DNA of 64,000 nt from positions 1,271,375 to 1,335,374 of the forward strand of contig NZ_VFOK01000001.1 of the NCBI RefSeq assembly GCF_006716095.1, read 5' to 3'. Positions 25,879 through 34,510 of the stretch are shown here, one piece after another. The notes under the pieces were generated by a model, which was not told the DNA's origin, did no database searches, and saw only the letters and a program-made list of their open reading frames with translations. Every line of letters begins with the position of its first letter. The stretch's first letter is position 1. Origin of the DNA: Barrientosiimonas humi. Lineage in GTDB: Bacteria > Actinomycetota > Actinomycetes > Actinomycetales > Dermatophilaceae. A program made the translations under genes and the position numbers.

Positions 25879-25914
25879 GATCAGCCCGGTGACCTCGCGG
25901 TCACCGGGCTGATC
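25879..25914. terminator. Bidirectional terminator between fxsA and rbpA
   Basis: A perfect 16-bp stem (GATCAGCCCGGTGACC with its complement) and a 4-nt loop (TCGC) lie between two convergent genes. There is no long T-run, as is usual for high-GC actinobacteria. Confidence 0.85.
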
Positions 25915-25934
25915 TGTCGTATGCCTGCGCGGAG

Positions 25935-26294
25935 TCAGGCGGTGCGCTTGCGCCGCGGCTTCTCGCCACGGGTCTCGCGCAGCCAGGTCAGGCGCTCCTC
26001 CAGCAGCTCCTCGAGCTCGGGGATGGAGCGACGCTCCAGCAGCATGTCCCAGTGGGTGCGCTGGGGCTTGGTGGGCTTGCGCTCCGGCTCGGGCCCGTCG
26101 ATCAGCTTGGCCTCGCGGCCGCACCGGCACTCCCAGATCGGGGGGATCTCCGCCTCGACCGAGAACGGAAGCTCGCTGATGTGGCCCTCAGGGCAGGAGT
26201 ACCGGGTGATCTGGCGCTCGGAGAACGCAACCCCCGCCTCGGACTCCAGCGACAGCGTGCTGAGGTTCGTCCCCCGCAATGAACGCTCTGCCAT
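25935..26294 (-). CDS. rbpA: RNA polymerase-binding protein RbpA
   Basis: A 119-residue actinobacterial RNA polymerase accessory protein that binds the core and the principal sigma factor and stabilises the open complex. The N-terminal MAERSLRGTNLS, the zinc-ribbon-like core (YSCPEGH ... WECRCG) and the C-terminal sigma-interaction helix with THWDMLLERRSI are all present. GAGGAG precedes the ATG. A SigR-type promoter lies 64 bp upstream, in line with rbpA belonging to the SigR regulon in Streptomyces. Confidence 0.97.
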   Translation of the reverse strand: MAERSLRGTNLSTLSLESEAGVAFSERQITRYSCPEGHISELPFSVEAEIPPIWECRCGREAKLIDGPEPERKPTKPQRTHWDMLLERRSIPELEELLEERLTWLRETRGEKPRRKRTA

Positions 26295-26357
26295 GTCATC
26301 TCCTCAATCGTCGCCGGGGCCGTGTCGTGGATGGGTGGACACGGTGTCGTGCTGTGC

Positions 26358-26383
26358 AACGACCGGAACCCTCTCGGTGTTCC
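26358..26383 (-). promoter_or_regulatory. SigR/SigH-type promoter of rbpA
   Basis: On the minus strand GGAAC (26383-26379) is followed by exactly 18 nt and GTT (26360-26358), matching the disulfide-stress sigma consensus GGAAT-N18-GTT. The GTT is 64 nt from the rbpA ATG. The same bases form a short hairpin (CGGAAC/GTTCCG). Confidence 0.7.
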
Positions 26384-26505
26384 GTGGACGTCCGAGCGGC
26401 GAACGGCCGCGCCCCGCCCGGCGGCGCGCCCGGGCGGAAAAAGCGTGACTGCATCAGGGACGGGCGGGGCGGCCGCCCGGTTGCATGATCTTCGTCACAG
26501 ACGCG

Positions 26506-27891
26506 TCACACCACGCTGGGCATCGGGTTGCCGGCCTGGCGGATGCCCTCGCGGATGTCGCAGCGGGCGAGCAGCACGCCGCCGACCACGAAGAACAGCA
26601 CCAGCGCGATGATCGACAGGCGGTAGGAGCCGGCCAGCTGGTAGACGAGGCCGAAGATCAGCGCGCCGAACCAGCTCGTGCCGCGCTCCATCGCCTGGTA
26701 CAGGCTGAAGAACTCGCCCTCCCGGCCGCGCGGGATGAGCTGGCTGAACAGCGAGCGGGCCAGGGCCTGGGTGCCGCCGAGCACGATGCCGATGCCGACG
26801 CCGAGGACCAGCCACAGCCCGAACTGCTGCTCGGGCATGAAGAAGGCGATGATCACCACGACGGTCCACAGCACCAGCCCGCCGAGGATGACGCGCTTGG
26901 CGCCGAGCCGGGCGGCGAGGCGGCCGAACAGCAGCGCGCCGCCGAACGCGACGAACTGCACGAGCAGCACGGTGGTGATCAGCTGGCTCTCGCCGAAGCC
27001 GAGCTCCTCCTGGCCGTAGAGGCTGGCGCTGGAGATGACGGTCTGGATGCCGTCGTTGAAGAACAGGTAGGCGACGAGGAACAGCAGCGTGTTGGGGTAG
27101 TGCCGCATCTCGCGGAAGGTGTCGGCGAGCTGGCGCAGGCTGCCGCCGACAACGCCCGCGCGCACGTCGACCGGCTTGGCGCGGGTGCCGTGCAGCGAGC
27201 GCAGCCCGAGATAGGGGATGAGCGTGAAGACCGCCCACCAGACGCCGGCGGACAGCAGGCTCACGCGCACGGCCTGCCCGCGGGTGAGGCCGAGCGAGTC
27301 GTACGCCGAGAGCAGCACGAGGTTGAGCGCGAGCAGGATGCCGCCGCCGAGATAGCCGAACGCCCACCCGCGGCTGGAGACCCGGTCACGCTCGTCGGGC
27401 CCGGCGATGCGCACCAGCAGGGAGTCGTAGACGACCAGCGAGGCGCCCAGGCAGATGTTGGCGATGATGATGAGCAGGACGCCCAGCTGCCAGTTGGTGC
27501 CCTGCACGAAGAACATCGACGCGGCGGCGATCGAGCCGGCCCAGGCGAAGCCGCCGAGCAGCCGGGTGGGGCGCGGCGAGCGGTCGGCGATGGCCCCGAC
27601 GAAGATCAGCGTGATCGCCGACAGGATGGTCGCGACGGTGATGGTGTACGGCGCGAGCGAGCCTGGCGAGATCGGCAGCCCCAGCACCGACAGGTTGGTG
27701 CTGCACTGGGCGCCCTCGGCGAGGCCGGGGCAGGCGGCCTCCTTGGCGACCGCGGTGAGGTAGGGGGAGATCAGGACGGTCGCGGTGGTGGTGACGTAGG
27801 CCGAGTTGGCCCAGTCGTACCAGTACCAACGACGCTGCAGCCGGCTCCGCTCGTCGGCGGGGAGATCGTGGGCGATCGTGGCCTCGGTCAC
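26506..27891 (-). CDS. UMF1/Atg22-like MFS transporter
   Basis: A 461-residue twelve-helix transporter. It opens with WYWYDWANSAYVTT, the hallmark of the UMF1 (Atg22-like) MFS group, and has a loop with FGRLAARLGAKRV. Atg22 of yeast exports amino acids from the vacuole; the bacterial substrates are unknown. It begins with GTG 27891. It lies upstream of rbpA on the same strand with a 211-bp gap holding the rbpA promoter. Confidence 0.9.
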   Translation of the reverse strand: MTEATIAHDLPADERSRLQRRWYWYDWANSAYVTTTATVLISPYLTAVAKEAACPGLAEGAQCSTNLSVLGLPISPGSLAPYTITVATILSAITLIFVGAIADRSPRPTRLLGGFAWAGSIAAASMFFVQGTNWQLGVLLIIIANICLGASLVVYDSLLVRIAGPDERDRVSSRGWAFGYLGGGILLALNLVLLSAYDSLGLTRGQAVRVSLLSAGVWWAVFTLIPYLGLRSLHGTRAKPVDVRAGVVGGSLRQLADTFREMRHYPNTLLFLVAYLFFNDGIQTVISSASLYGQEELGFGESQLITTVLLVQFVAFGGALLFGRLAARLGAKRVILGGLVLWTVVVIIAFFMPEQQFGLWLVLGVGIGIVLGGTQALARSLFSQLIPRGREGEFFSLYQAMERGTSWFGALIFGLVYQLAGSYRLSIIALVLFFVVGGVLLARCDIREGIRQAGNPMPSVV

Positions 27892-28021
27892 GGGGGCAAG
27901 CGTGGCACAGCCGTCGCCGCACGCGCCCCATCCGTCACAACTTCATGCCTAGGGGTGTTGCATTCGGCGGTCCGTTTGGCGACAGTATGGGCACCAAAGT
28001 TCGCCTCACGAAGGAGCTGAC

Positions 28022-28231
28022 ATGGGTATCGGCGACAAGATCGGCAACATGGCGCAGGACGCCAAGGGCAAGGCTCAGGAGGCGCTCGGCAACGCCCGCG
28101 ACGACGAGGGCCAGCAGGCCGAGGGTCGCGCGAACCAGTCCGAGGCTGACCTGAAGCAGGCCGGCGAGAACGTCAAGGACGGCGACTTCAAGGGCGCCGC
28201 CGGCGACGTCAAGGACTCCTTCAACAACTGA
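28022..28231 (+). CDS. CsbD-like small stress protein
   Basis: A 69-residue hydrophilic protein with the CsbD pattern: MGIGDKIGNMAQDAKGKAQE, then repeated AEG..NQSEADLKQAGE and GAAGDVKD units. CsbD proteins are often induced in general stress and stationary phase; the biochemical role is unknown. AAGGAGCTGAC precedes the ATG. Codon use is strongly biased to C/G third positions, which suggests high expression. A strong terminator follows. Confidence 0.9.
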   Translation: MGIGDKIGNMAQDAKGKAQEALGNARDDEGQQAEGRANQSEADLKQAGENVKDGDFKGAAGDVKDSFNN

Positions 28232-28255
28232 GTCTCCTCGCGCCGACAACAGCGC

Positions 28256-28292
28256 ACGGCCGCCCCGACCTGCTCAAGGTCGGGGCGGCCGT
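28256..28292 (+). terminator. Rho-independent-like terminator after csbD-like gene
   Basis: A perfect 16-bp stem (ACGGCCGCCCCGACCT with its complement) with a 5-nt loop starts 25 bp after the stop codon, followed by GTTCTGT. Confidence 0.88.
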
Positions 28293-28443
28293 TCTGTACG
28301 TCCGCCGCGCGATCCCGGCGACTCGCGCCGGTGACCGCCGGTGACCGGCGGGGGCGCGGAGCGACGCCGGGCCAGCCGATACGCTGGCCGTTCGTCGTCA
28401 GTCGTGGCACGCGGGGATGCAACCGAGGGGGGAGGTGCCATCC

Positions 28444-30630
28444 GTGGTCGAAGAACGAGGTAGCCGTGCCGGCAGCCGGTTCGGGCCGTACGAGCTGAAG
28501 CACCTGCTCGGTCGCGGGGGCATGGGCGACGTCTACGAGGCGCTCGACACCGTCAAGGAGCGGGTCGTCGCTCTCAAGCTGCTGCCCGAGGCCCTGGCCG
28601 AGGACCAGGAGTATCGCGAGCGCTTCCGCCGCGAGGCGCGCACGGCCGCGCGGCTGCAGGAGCCGCACGTCATCCCGATCCACGACTTCGGGGAGATCGA
28701 CGGCCGGCTGTTCATCGACATGCGGCTGGTGCGCGGGCGCGACCTGCGCTCGCTGCTGAAGCAGAACGGCCCGCTCGGGGCGGCGCGCAGCGTCGCCGTC
28801 GTCAGCCAGGTCGCCGCGGCGCTCGACGCCGCCCACCGCGACGGGCTGGTGCACCGCGACATCAAGCCCGAGAACGTGCTGATCACCGACGGCGAGTTCG
28901 CCTACCTCGCCGACTTCGGCATCGCCAGCTCCGCGCAGGACACCCGGCTGACCGGAACCGGCAGCGCGGTCGGGTCGGTGGCGTACATGGCCCCGGAGCG
29001 GTTCCGCGACGAGGAAGTCACCGCCGCCGCCGACATCTACTCCCTCGGCTGCGTCTTGTACGAGTGCCTCACCGGCCGCACGCCGTTCAGCTCCAGCACG
29101 ATCGCGGCCCTGGTGGCCGCGCACCTGTACGACGCGCCCCCGGCCGCCAGCCAGCAGGCGGGGGTCGACGCGCGGCTCGACGGCGTGGTGGCCCGGGCGC
29201 TGGCCAAGGATCCGCGCGACCGGTTCCCCAGCGCCGGGGCGCTGGCCGACGCCGCCCGCGGTGCGCTGTCGGCGCAGGACCAGGAGGCCGCGACGAGCAT
29301 CATGCGCCGCTCGGCCGGCGGGGGAGCCGCTGGTGGGCTCGCGGCCGGAGGGCTGGCCGCCGGTGGGGTCGCAGGCGGCGCGGCTGCTGCCGCCGGGACC
29401 GGCGGCGCCGGTGCTGGCCCGGGGCCGACGGCAGGCCCGGGTGCGGGCACGGGCGGGCAGGGTTCCGGTCCGGGCGGGCAGGGTTCGGCAGGAGGCGCGG
29501 GGACGACCCGGCAGGTTCCGGGGCGGGCGCAGGACATCACCGCCCAGCTGCCCAAGATCACCGGGGCGGGCACCACCCGTGGCGCAGGCGGTGGGGGCGC
29601 TGGCGGTCGCGGTGTCGGTGCCGGCGGGCTCGCCGCCGGTGCAGGCGTCGCGGGTGCCGGTGCGGCGGCTGCCGCAGCAGGTGGCGGCGGTCGCGGCGGG
29701 GACGCGTGGCAGGGCGACGGCGACGGCTACGACGGGTCCGACGGTGACGCCTGGGGCGAGGACTCCTACGCCGCGGGCGGTGCGGGCGGTGCCGGCCACG
29801 CAGGTGGTGGTGGCGCGGGCGGTGCCGGTCGCGCGGCCGGCGGTGGCGGCGGGGGTAACCCGCCGCGGGCGTACCCCGAGCGGGCGCCGCAGCCGGAGGG
29901 GCGGCGCGGTCCGGCCTCCTGGCTGCTCGCGGCGGCGGTCGCGGCGATGCTGCTGCTCGGCGGGGTGCTGCTGTGGAACCAGCTGCGTGACAACGGTGGC
30001 GGTGCCGCCGACCCGTCGGGCTCCGGGGGCACGCCTCCGGCCACGAGCGGGCCCGCCGGGTCCGGGTCGTCGGGGTCGGACCCGGGCTCCGACTCGCCCG
30101 ACGGCGAGGGTCCGAGCACGCTGCCGGACCAGACGCCCTCGTCGAGCCAGGAGACGCTGCCCGACCCCACCGAGAGCGAGACGACGGACGAGGACGACTC
30201 GCCGAGCCCGGAGCCGTCGACGCCCGAGCCCTCGAGCCCGTCCAGCTCCTCCAGCGAGACGTCCGACGACGAGGAGACCCAGGAGCCGTCCGGGCCCACG
30301 CTCAGCGGCGCGGGGTACGACCGGCAGGGCTGGACGCACAGCGGCGCCGCCCGCTGCAACGCCGACGACAACGCGCGCATGGTCACCCGCACGGCGTCGG
30401 CCTACGTCGTCATCTGCGCCCGCGCCGACAACGGCAACACCTACTACCGCGCCTACCAGACCGACAGCGGCAACGCGATCGAGATCGGCTTCCCGGTGCG
30501 ATCCGGCGGTGGGTGGACGGTCTCCAACGACGGCTACGTCTATCGGATCACCCCGAGCTCGCTAACCATCCGCAACGGCAGCAAGGAAGTCCTCAACGAG
30601 GCCACCCAGCTCTACGACGAGGTGCCCTGA
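28444..30630 (+). CDS. Receptor-like serine/threonine protein kinase with long Gly/Ala-rich linker
   Basis: A 728-residue PknB-like kinase. The domain has GRGGMGDV, the VAIK-type Lys near 45, HRDIKPEN (near 137) and DFG (near 157), so it should be active. Residues 295-480 are extremely Gly/Ala-rich; one membrane helix follows (near 495-513), then an acidic Ser/Pro/Thr spacer and an outside domain of about 105 residues with two Cys (ARCNADD, VICARAD) that may form a disulfide. The outside domain is not a PASTA repeat and is unfamiliar to me. GTG 28444 has GGGGGGAGG 8 nt upstream; ATG 28417 is the alternative. Confidence 0.92.
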   Translation: MVEERGSRAGSRFGPYELKHLLGRGGMGDVYEALDTVKERVVALKLLPEALAEDQEYRERFRREARTAARLQEPHVIPIHDFGEIDGRLFIDMRLVRGRDLRSLLKQNGPLGAARSVAVVSQVAAALDAAHRDGLVHRDIKPENVLITDGEFAYLADFGIASSAQDTRLTGTGSAVGSVAYMAPERFRDEEVTAAADIYSLGCVLYECLTGRTPFSSSTIAALVAAHLYDAPPAASQQAGVDARLDGVVARALAKDPRDRFPSAGALADAARGALSAQDQEAATSIMRRSAGGGAAGGLAAGGLAAGGVAGGAAAAAGTGGAGAGPGPTAGPGAGTGGQGSGPGGQGSAGGAGTTRQVPGRAQDITAQLPKITGAGTTRGAGGGGAGGRGVGAGGLAAGAGVAGAGAAAAAAGGGGRGGDAWQGDGDGYDGSDGDAWGEDSYAAGGAGGAGHAGGGGAGGAGRAAGGGGGGNPPRAYPERAPQPEGRRGPASWLLAAAVAAMLLLGGVLLWNQLRDNGGGAADPSGSGGTPPATSGPAGSGSSGSDPGSDSPDGEGPSTLPDQTPSSSQETLPDPTESETTDEDDSPSPEPSTPEPSSPSSSSSETSDDEETQEPSGPTLSGAGYDRQGWTHSGAARCNADDNARMVTRTASAYVVICARADNGNTYYRAYQTDSGNAIEIGFPVRSGGGWTVSNDGYVYRITPSSLTIRNGSKEVLNEATQLYDEVP

Positions 30631-30896
30631 TGGCCGGCCGGCGCCCCGTGGTGTTCGACCACATGTACGAGCGGATCATGATCATCGGCATGGTGCTCGT
30701 CGGCGGCCTGTGCCTGATCGCGGGGGTGCTGTCGACCGTCGCGGTGCTCGCCGTCGACGGGGTCAACGAGCGGCTGTGGATCTTCGCTCTCGTCCTGGTG
30801 GTCGCCGGGGTCGCGCTGGTGGGCGGTGCGTACGCCTGGTTCGCCCGGTTCACCCGGCAGGAGGACCGCCAACGCACGCGCGCCCCCAACGCATGA
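30630..30896 (+). CDS. Small two-helix membrane protein
   Basis: An 88-residue protein with two membrane helices (about residues 15-38 and 50-72) and a basic C-terminus. I do not recognise a family. Its ATG overlaps the kinase stop (TGATG), so it is co-translated and may associate with the kinase; that is inference from position only. Confidence 0.75.
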   Translation: MAGRRPVVFDHMYERIMIIGMVLVGGLCLIAGVLSTVAVLAVDGVNERLWIFALVLVVAGVALVGGAYAWFARFTRQEDRQRTRAPNA

Positions 30897-30961
30897 AACC
30901 GGGTTAGGTGCATCTGACCCTGATGCATCGAGGTTAAACGCACGAAACCCGGTTTCATGCG
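30891..30961. terminator. Nested inverted repeats between convergent genes
   Basis: GCATGAAACCGGGTT (30891-30905, overlapping the stop codon) is exactly complementary to 30946-30960, with 40 nt between. Inside lies TGCATC/GATGCA (30909-30927). The right arm also forms its own hairpin, CGCA-c-GAAACC-c-GGTTTC-a-TGCG (30939-30961). Alternative foldings are mutually exclusive. The position between convergent genes suits a bidirectional terminator, but the nesting is unusual. Confidence 0.6.
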
Positions 30962-30993
30962 CGGCTGGGGGCCTCGGCCTGGTCACGCCGGGG

Positions 30994-32313
30994 TCATGAC
31001 TGCGCGGTGGTCTGGCGGCGTGCGCCCAGCGCGGCGATCGCGGCCAGCAGCACGATGATGATGGCCGCGAACCAGGTGATGACGGTCGTGGCGGGCAGCT
31101 GCAGCATGGCCAGGCCCATGCCGAGCACGGGCACGATCAGGCCGAGGTAGGAGAACAGGAACAGTCCCGCCAGGGCCTCGCCGCGGCGGTCGGGGGCGGC
31201 CATGGCGACGACCTTGCCCACGGCGTCCTTGAACAGCACCCCCGAGCCGATGCCGGTGACGATGCCGCCGACGAGGAAGGCCGTCAGGCTGGTCGACCGC
31301 ATGCCGATGACGAGCACGACCAGGCCGAGGGCCTGGAGCACCAGACCGAGCGGCTGGCGCGCGTTCTCGCGCAGGTGACCGGTCAGGGTCTGCGCCGCGG
31401 CAGCCGCAGCGAACACGGCGAACACGATCACGCCGGCGAGGGCGCGGGAGGGGCGGTGGAGCTCACCCGCGAGGAACGCGGGGGCCACCGAGGTGAACAG
31501 CCCGAACACGGAGAAGGCGGCGATGCCGGCTCCGGCGGCGGCGACGTACGCCGGCCTGTCGCCGTGGTCGGCGCTCACCCGCTGCGGGCGGTACGGGCGG
31601 CTGCCCCAGCGCAGCTCGACGGTCTCGGGCGTGGCGAGCACGGCGACGATCGCGAGCACGAGCAGGCCGGCGAAGACGGCGTAGGGGGTGCGCAACGGGC
31701 CGTCGACCCACTGCGCGAGGCACCCGGCCACGAGCGTGCCGGCGCCGAGGCCGCCGATGTTGGCGGCCGTGGAGACGATCTGGAAGCGCTGCGGGGAGGC
31801 CTCGGGGCGGTGCGCGCTGTGCAGCTCGTGCAGGTGCGCCGTCGCGGTGGCGGTGAGCATGCCGACGCCGAGACCGCTCACGACCCGGCCGACGATGAGC
31901 GCCGGGAGAGCGCTGCTCAGCAGGAAGACGACGGCGGCGACGAGCTCCAGCGCCAGCGCGGTGACCAGCACCCGCTTGCGTCCGACCCAGTCGGACACGT
32001 GGCCGGCGAGGATCAGGCTGGTGATGACCCCGACCGCGTAGACCGCGAAGACCACGGTGACGGTGAAGGTGGAGAAGCCGTCGGCCTGCATGTACAGGGG
32101 GTAGAGCGGCGTCGGCACCGTCGAGAACGCCATCGCGACGAGGAAGGCGAACGCCACGCACCAGAAGCCGACGCCGTGGCGCGCCGAGCCGGTGCGCGCC
32201 GGCTCGGCCGCTCGGGCGCGGCTGTCGGCCGGGACGGCGGGGGTGGGTTGCTGGGACGGCGGCGCGGACACGGTCGGGCCTCTCGGGGGTGCGTGCGGGG
32301 GATCTGCGTCCAC
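30994..32313 (-). CDS. MFS transporter
   Basis: A 439-residue twelve-helix MFS protein with a 45-residue Pro/Ala-rich N-terminal tail. Motif A reads GHVSDWVGRKRV. The group resembles drug or metabolite exporters of actinobacteria; the substrate is unknown. The start is GTG 32313, with GTG 32271 (MSAPPSQQ) as a shorter option. It is divergent from the LysR gene and shares a 15-bp palindrome with it, so LysR probably controls it. Confidence 0.88.
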   Translation of the reverse strand: MDADPPHAPPRGPTVSAPPSQQPTPAVPADSRARAAEPARTGSARHGVGFWCVAFAFLVAMAFSTVPTPLYPLYMQADGFSTFTVTVVFAVYAVGVITSLILAGHVSDWVGRKRVLVTALALELVAAVVFLLSSALPALIVGRVVSGLGVGMLTATATAHLHELHSAHRPEASPQRFQIVSTAANIGGLGAGTLVAGCLAQWVDGPLRTPYAVFAGLLVLAIVAVLATPETVELRWGSRPYRPQRVSADHGDRPAYVAAAGAGIAAFSVFGLFTSVAPAFLAGELHRPSRALAGVIVFAVFAAAAAAQTLTGHLRENARQPLGLVLQALGLVVLVIGMRSTSLTAFLVGGIVTGIGSGVLFKDAVGKVVAMAAPDRRGEALAGLFLFSYLGLIVPVLGMGLAMLQLPATTVITWFAAIIIVLLAAIAALGARRQTTAQS

Positions 32314-32363
32314 TGTGCGCTTGCCCCAAACATCATGTCCAACGAAGATCAGTGCTGGTCAGA

Positions 32364-32378
32364 ATCACGAATCGTGAT
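32364..32378. promoter_or_regulatory. LysR-type T-N11-A operator
   Basis: ATCACGA-A-TCGTGAT is a perfect 15-bp inverted repeat with the T-N11-A arrangement used by LysR regulators. It lies between the divergent MFS and LysR genes. It also overlaps the alternative LysR start ATG 32377, which argues for the downstream GTG 32398. Confidence 0.7.
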
Positions 32379-32397
32379 GGTCGTTTCGGAGGGTGCC

Positions 32398-33309
32398 GTG
32401 GACCTGCGCCAGCTGGAGTACTTCCTCGCCGTGGCCGAGGAGCTGAGCTTCACCCGGGCCGCCCACCGCCTGCACGTGGTGCAGTCGGGCGTCTCGGCGT
32501 CGATCAAGAGCCTCGAGCGCGACGTCGGCGCACCGCTGCTCGACCGCAGCTCGAAGCATGTGCGGCTCACCGACGCGGGCGCGCGGTTGGTGCCACAGGC
32601 GTACGCCGTGCTCGAGGCTGCGCAGCGGGCCCGCGACGCCGTGGCCGCCGACGACGGAGAGCTCAGCGGGACCGTGCGGCTCGGCACGATGACGTCGGTG
32701 CGGCTGCTCGACGTGCCGGCGATCCTGGGGGAGTACCACCGCCGCCACCCGCGCGTGCAGCTGCTCATGACGGCGGCGCCGACGGGGTCCCGCGGGCTCG
32801 TCACGGCACTGCAGGAGCGGCGGCTCGACCTGGCCTTCGTCGCGACGCGCACGGGGCCGCCGGGCATCCGGTTCGTGCCGATCGCCGAGTCCGAGCTGCG
32901 GCTCGTGGTCCCCGAGGACGACGAGCTCGTACGCCGGTCGCGGGTCGGTCTGCCCGACCTCGCCGGGCGGTCGTTCATCGACGCGCCCGAGGGCTACGGC
33001 ACCCGCGCCGTCATCGACGCGGCGTTCGCGGAGGCGGGCGTCGGTCGGCGGGTGACCCTCGAGATCAACGACCTGGGAACGGGATTCGACTACGTGCGCC
33101 ACGGGCTCGGCATCGCGCTGCTGCCGGACTACCTCATGCCCACCAGCGACCTGACCGGCGTCGCCGTGCTGCGCATGGACGACGTGGCCGACCTGACGTG
33201 GCCGGTCGCGCTGGCCGCCCGTGCCGACCGCGCCCCCAGCGCCGCGGCGGCCGCGCTGGAGGAGCTGGTGCGGGAGATGACCGTCGCGGGCAACCCCGGG
33301 GCCGGGTAG
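32398..33309 (+). CDS. LysR-family transcriptional regulator
   Basis: A 303-residue regulator with an N-terminal winged helix (LRQLEYFLAVAEELSFTRAA, VSASIKSLERDVG) and a periplasmic-binding-like effector domain. GTG 32398 is preferred: GGAGGG lies just upstream and LysR proteins usually begin MDLRQLEYF. It probably regulates the divergent MFS gene and itself through the palindrome upstream. The effector is unknown. Confidence 0.93.
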   Translation: MDLRQLEYFLAVAEELSFTRAAHRLHVVQSGVSASIKSLERDVGAPLLDRSSKHVRLTDAGARLVPQAYAVLEAAQRARDAVAADDGELSGTVRLGTMTSVRLLDVPAILGEYHRRHPRVQLLMTAAPTGSRGLVTALQERRLDLAFVATRTGPPGIRFVPIAESELRLVVPEDDELVRRSRVGLPDLAGRSFIDAPEGYGTRAVIDAAFAEAGVGRRVTLEINDLGTGFDYVRHGLGIALLPDYLMPTSDLTGVAVLRMDDVADLTWPVALAARADRAPSAAAAALEELVREMTVAGNPGAG

Positions 33310-33387
33310 CCGTGCGGCGCGGCCCGTCGCCGGAGGGCGCTGCGGTGCGGCGGGCATACCAGATCGGCACGGTGCGTTGAGGGGGTC

Positions 33388-34464
33388 GTGGACGTGATGG
33401 ACGCCGTCGTGATCGGGGCCGGGCAGGGCGGTCTCGCCGCGTCCTACTTCCTGCGGCAACGCGGGGTCGACCACGTCGTGCTCGACGCCAACCCGGTGCC
33501 GGGCGGCGCGTGGCAGCACCGGTGGGACTCGCTCACGATGCGCGACGTGCACGGTGTCGCCGACCTGCCGGGATCGCCGGCGCCGGAGCGCACCGGCGAG
33601 CGTGCCAACGTCGCCGTGCCGGCGTACTTCGCGGCCTACGAGCAGCAGCACGACCTTCCCGTCGAGCGACCCGTCGACGTCGACCGGGTGACCAGCGACG
33701 GCGACCTGCTCGTCGTGCACGCGGGGGAGCGGCACTGGCGCACGCGCGCCCTGGTCAACGCCACCGGCACGTGGACCAGGCCGAACTGGCCGAGCTATCC
33801 CGGTGTCGAGGACTTCGCCGGTGAGCAGTTCCACACCGCGACCTACCCCGGGCGCGAGCACCTGCGCGGCAAGCGCGTCATCGTCGTCGGGGCCGGTGCG
33901 TCGGCCGTGCAGTTCATCGGCGAGCTCGCGCCGATCGCCGACGTGGTGTGGGTGACCCGCCGGCCGCCGCAGTGGCGCACCGACGACTTCGGCCCCGAGA
34001 CCGGGCTGCAGGTCGTCACCGAGGTGGAGAAGCGGATCGTGGCCGGCCTGCCGCCGATCAGCGTCGTGGGCGCCACGGGGCTGATGCTGCGCGAGCAGGA
34101 GCACGAGGCGGACGCGCTGGGGGCGTACGACCACCCGCGCCCGATCTTCGAGCGCATCGTCGCGCACGGGGCCGAGTGGGCCGACGGCACCGTCGAGCAG
34201 GCCGACGTGATCCTCTGGGCGACCGGATTCCGTTCTGCCGTGGACCATCTCGAGCCTCTGGGGCTGCGTGGACCGCACGGCGGCATCCCGCTCGACCGGG
34301 TGCCGCGCAACGTGCAGGCCGCCAACACGGCGTCCCGCGACCCGCGGGTGCACCTCGTCGGCTACGGCCCCTCGGCGAGCACGATCGGCGCGAGCCGCGC
34401 CGCGCGCCGGGCCGCCATGGAAGTCGCTCAGCAGGTCGCGACCGAGCGCGAGTCTGCGTCCTGA
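33388..34464 (+). CDS. FAD-dependent NAD(P)H monooxygenase-like oxidoreductase
   Basis: A 358-residue flavoprotein with two dinucleotide folds: GAGQGGLAASYF at the start for FAD and VVGAGASAVQF (near residue 170) for NAD(P)H. The spacing and the WATGFR motif in between resemble flavin-containing or Baeyer-Villiger-type monooxygenases and YhcZ/CzcO-like proteins. The substrate is unknown. GTG 33388 follows GAGGGGG; ATG 33397 is an alternative. It lies 78 bp after LysR in the same direction. Confidence 0.88.
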   Translation: MDVMDAVVIGAGQGGLAASYFLRQRGVDHVVLDANPVPGGAWQHRWDSLTMRDVHGVADLPGSPAPERTGERANVAVPAYFAAYEQQHDLPVERPVDVDRVTSDGDLLVVHAGERHWRTRALVNATGTWTRPNWPSYPGVEDFAGEQFHTATYPGREHLRGKRVIVVGAGASAVQFIGELAPIADVVWVTRRPPQWRTDDFGPETGLQVVTEVEKRIVAGLPPISVVGATGLMLREQEHEADALGAYDHPRPIFERIVAHGAEWADGTVEQADVILWATGFRSAVDHLEPLGLRGPHGGIPLDRVPRNVQAANTASRDPRVHLVGYGPSASTIGASRAARRAAMEVAQQVATERESAS

Positions 34465-34496
34465 TCCAAGCCGCCGCGCTCAGGGGCGGCCGGGGC

Positions 34497-34502
34497 TAGG
34501 CT
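34497..34502 (+). promoter_or_regulatory. -10 element of nucleotidyltransferase gene
   Basis: TAGGCT ends 8 nt before GTG 34511, consistent with a leaderless transcript and supporting that start. Confidence 0.45.
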
Positions 34503-34510
34503 CACGTCTC

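Noticed and set aside
26461-26479. CGGGCGG/CCGCCCG hairpin after the UMF1-type MFS gene
   Set aside because: The short GC stem has no T-run at its end and is too common by chance at this GC content to call a terminator.
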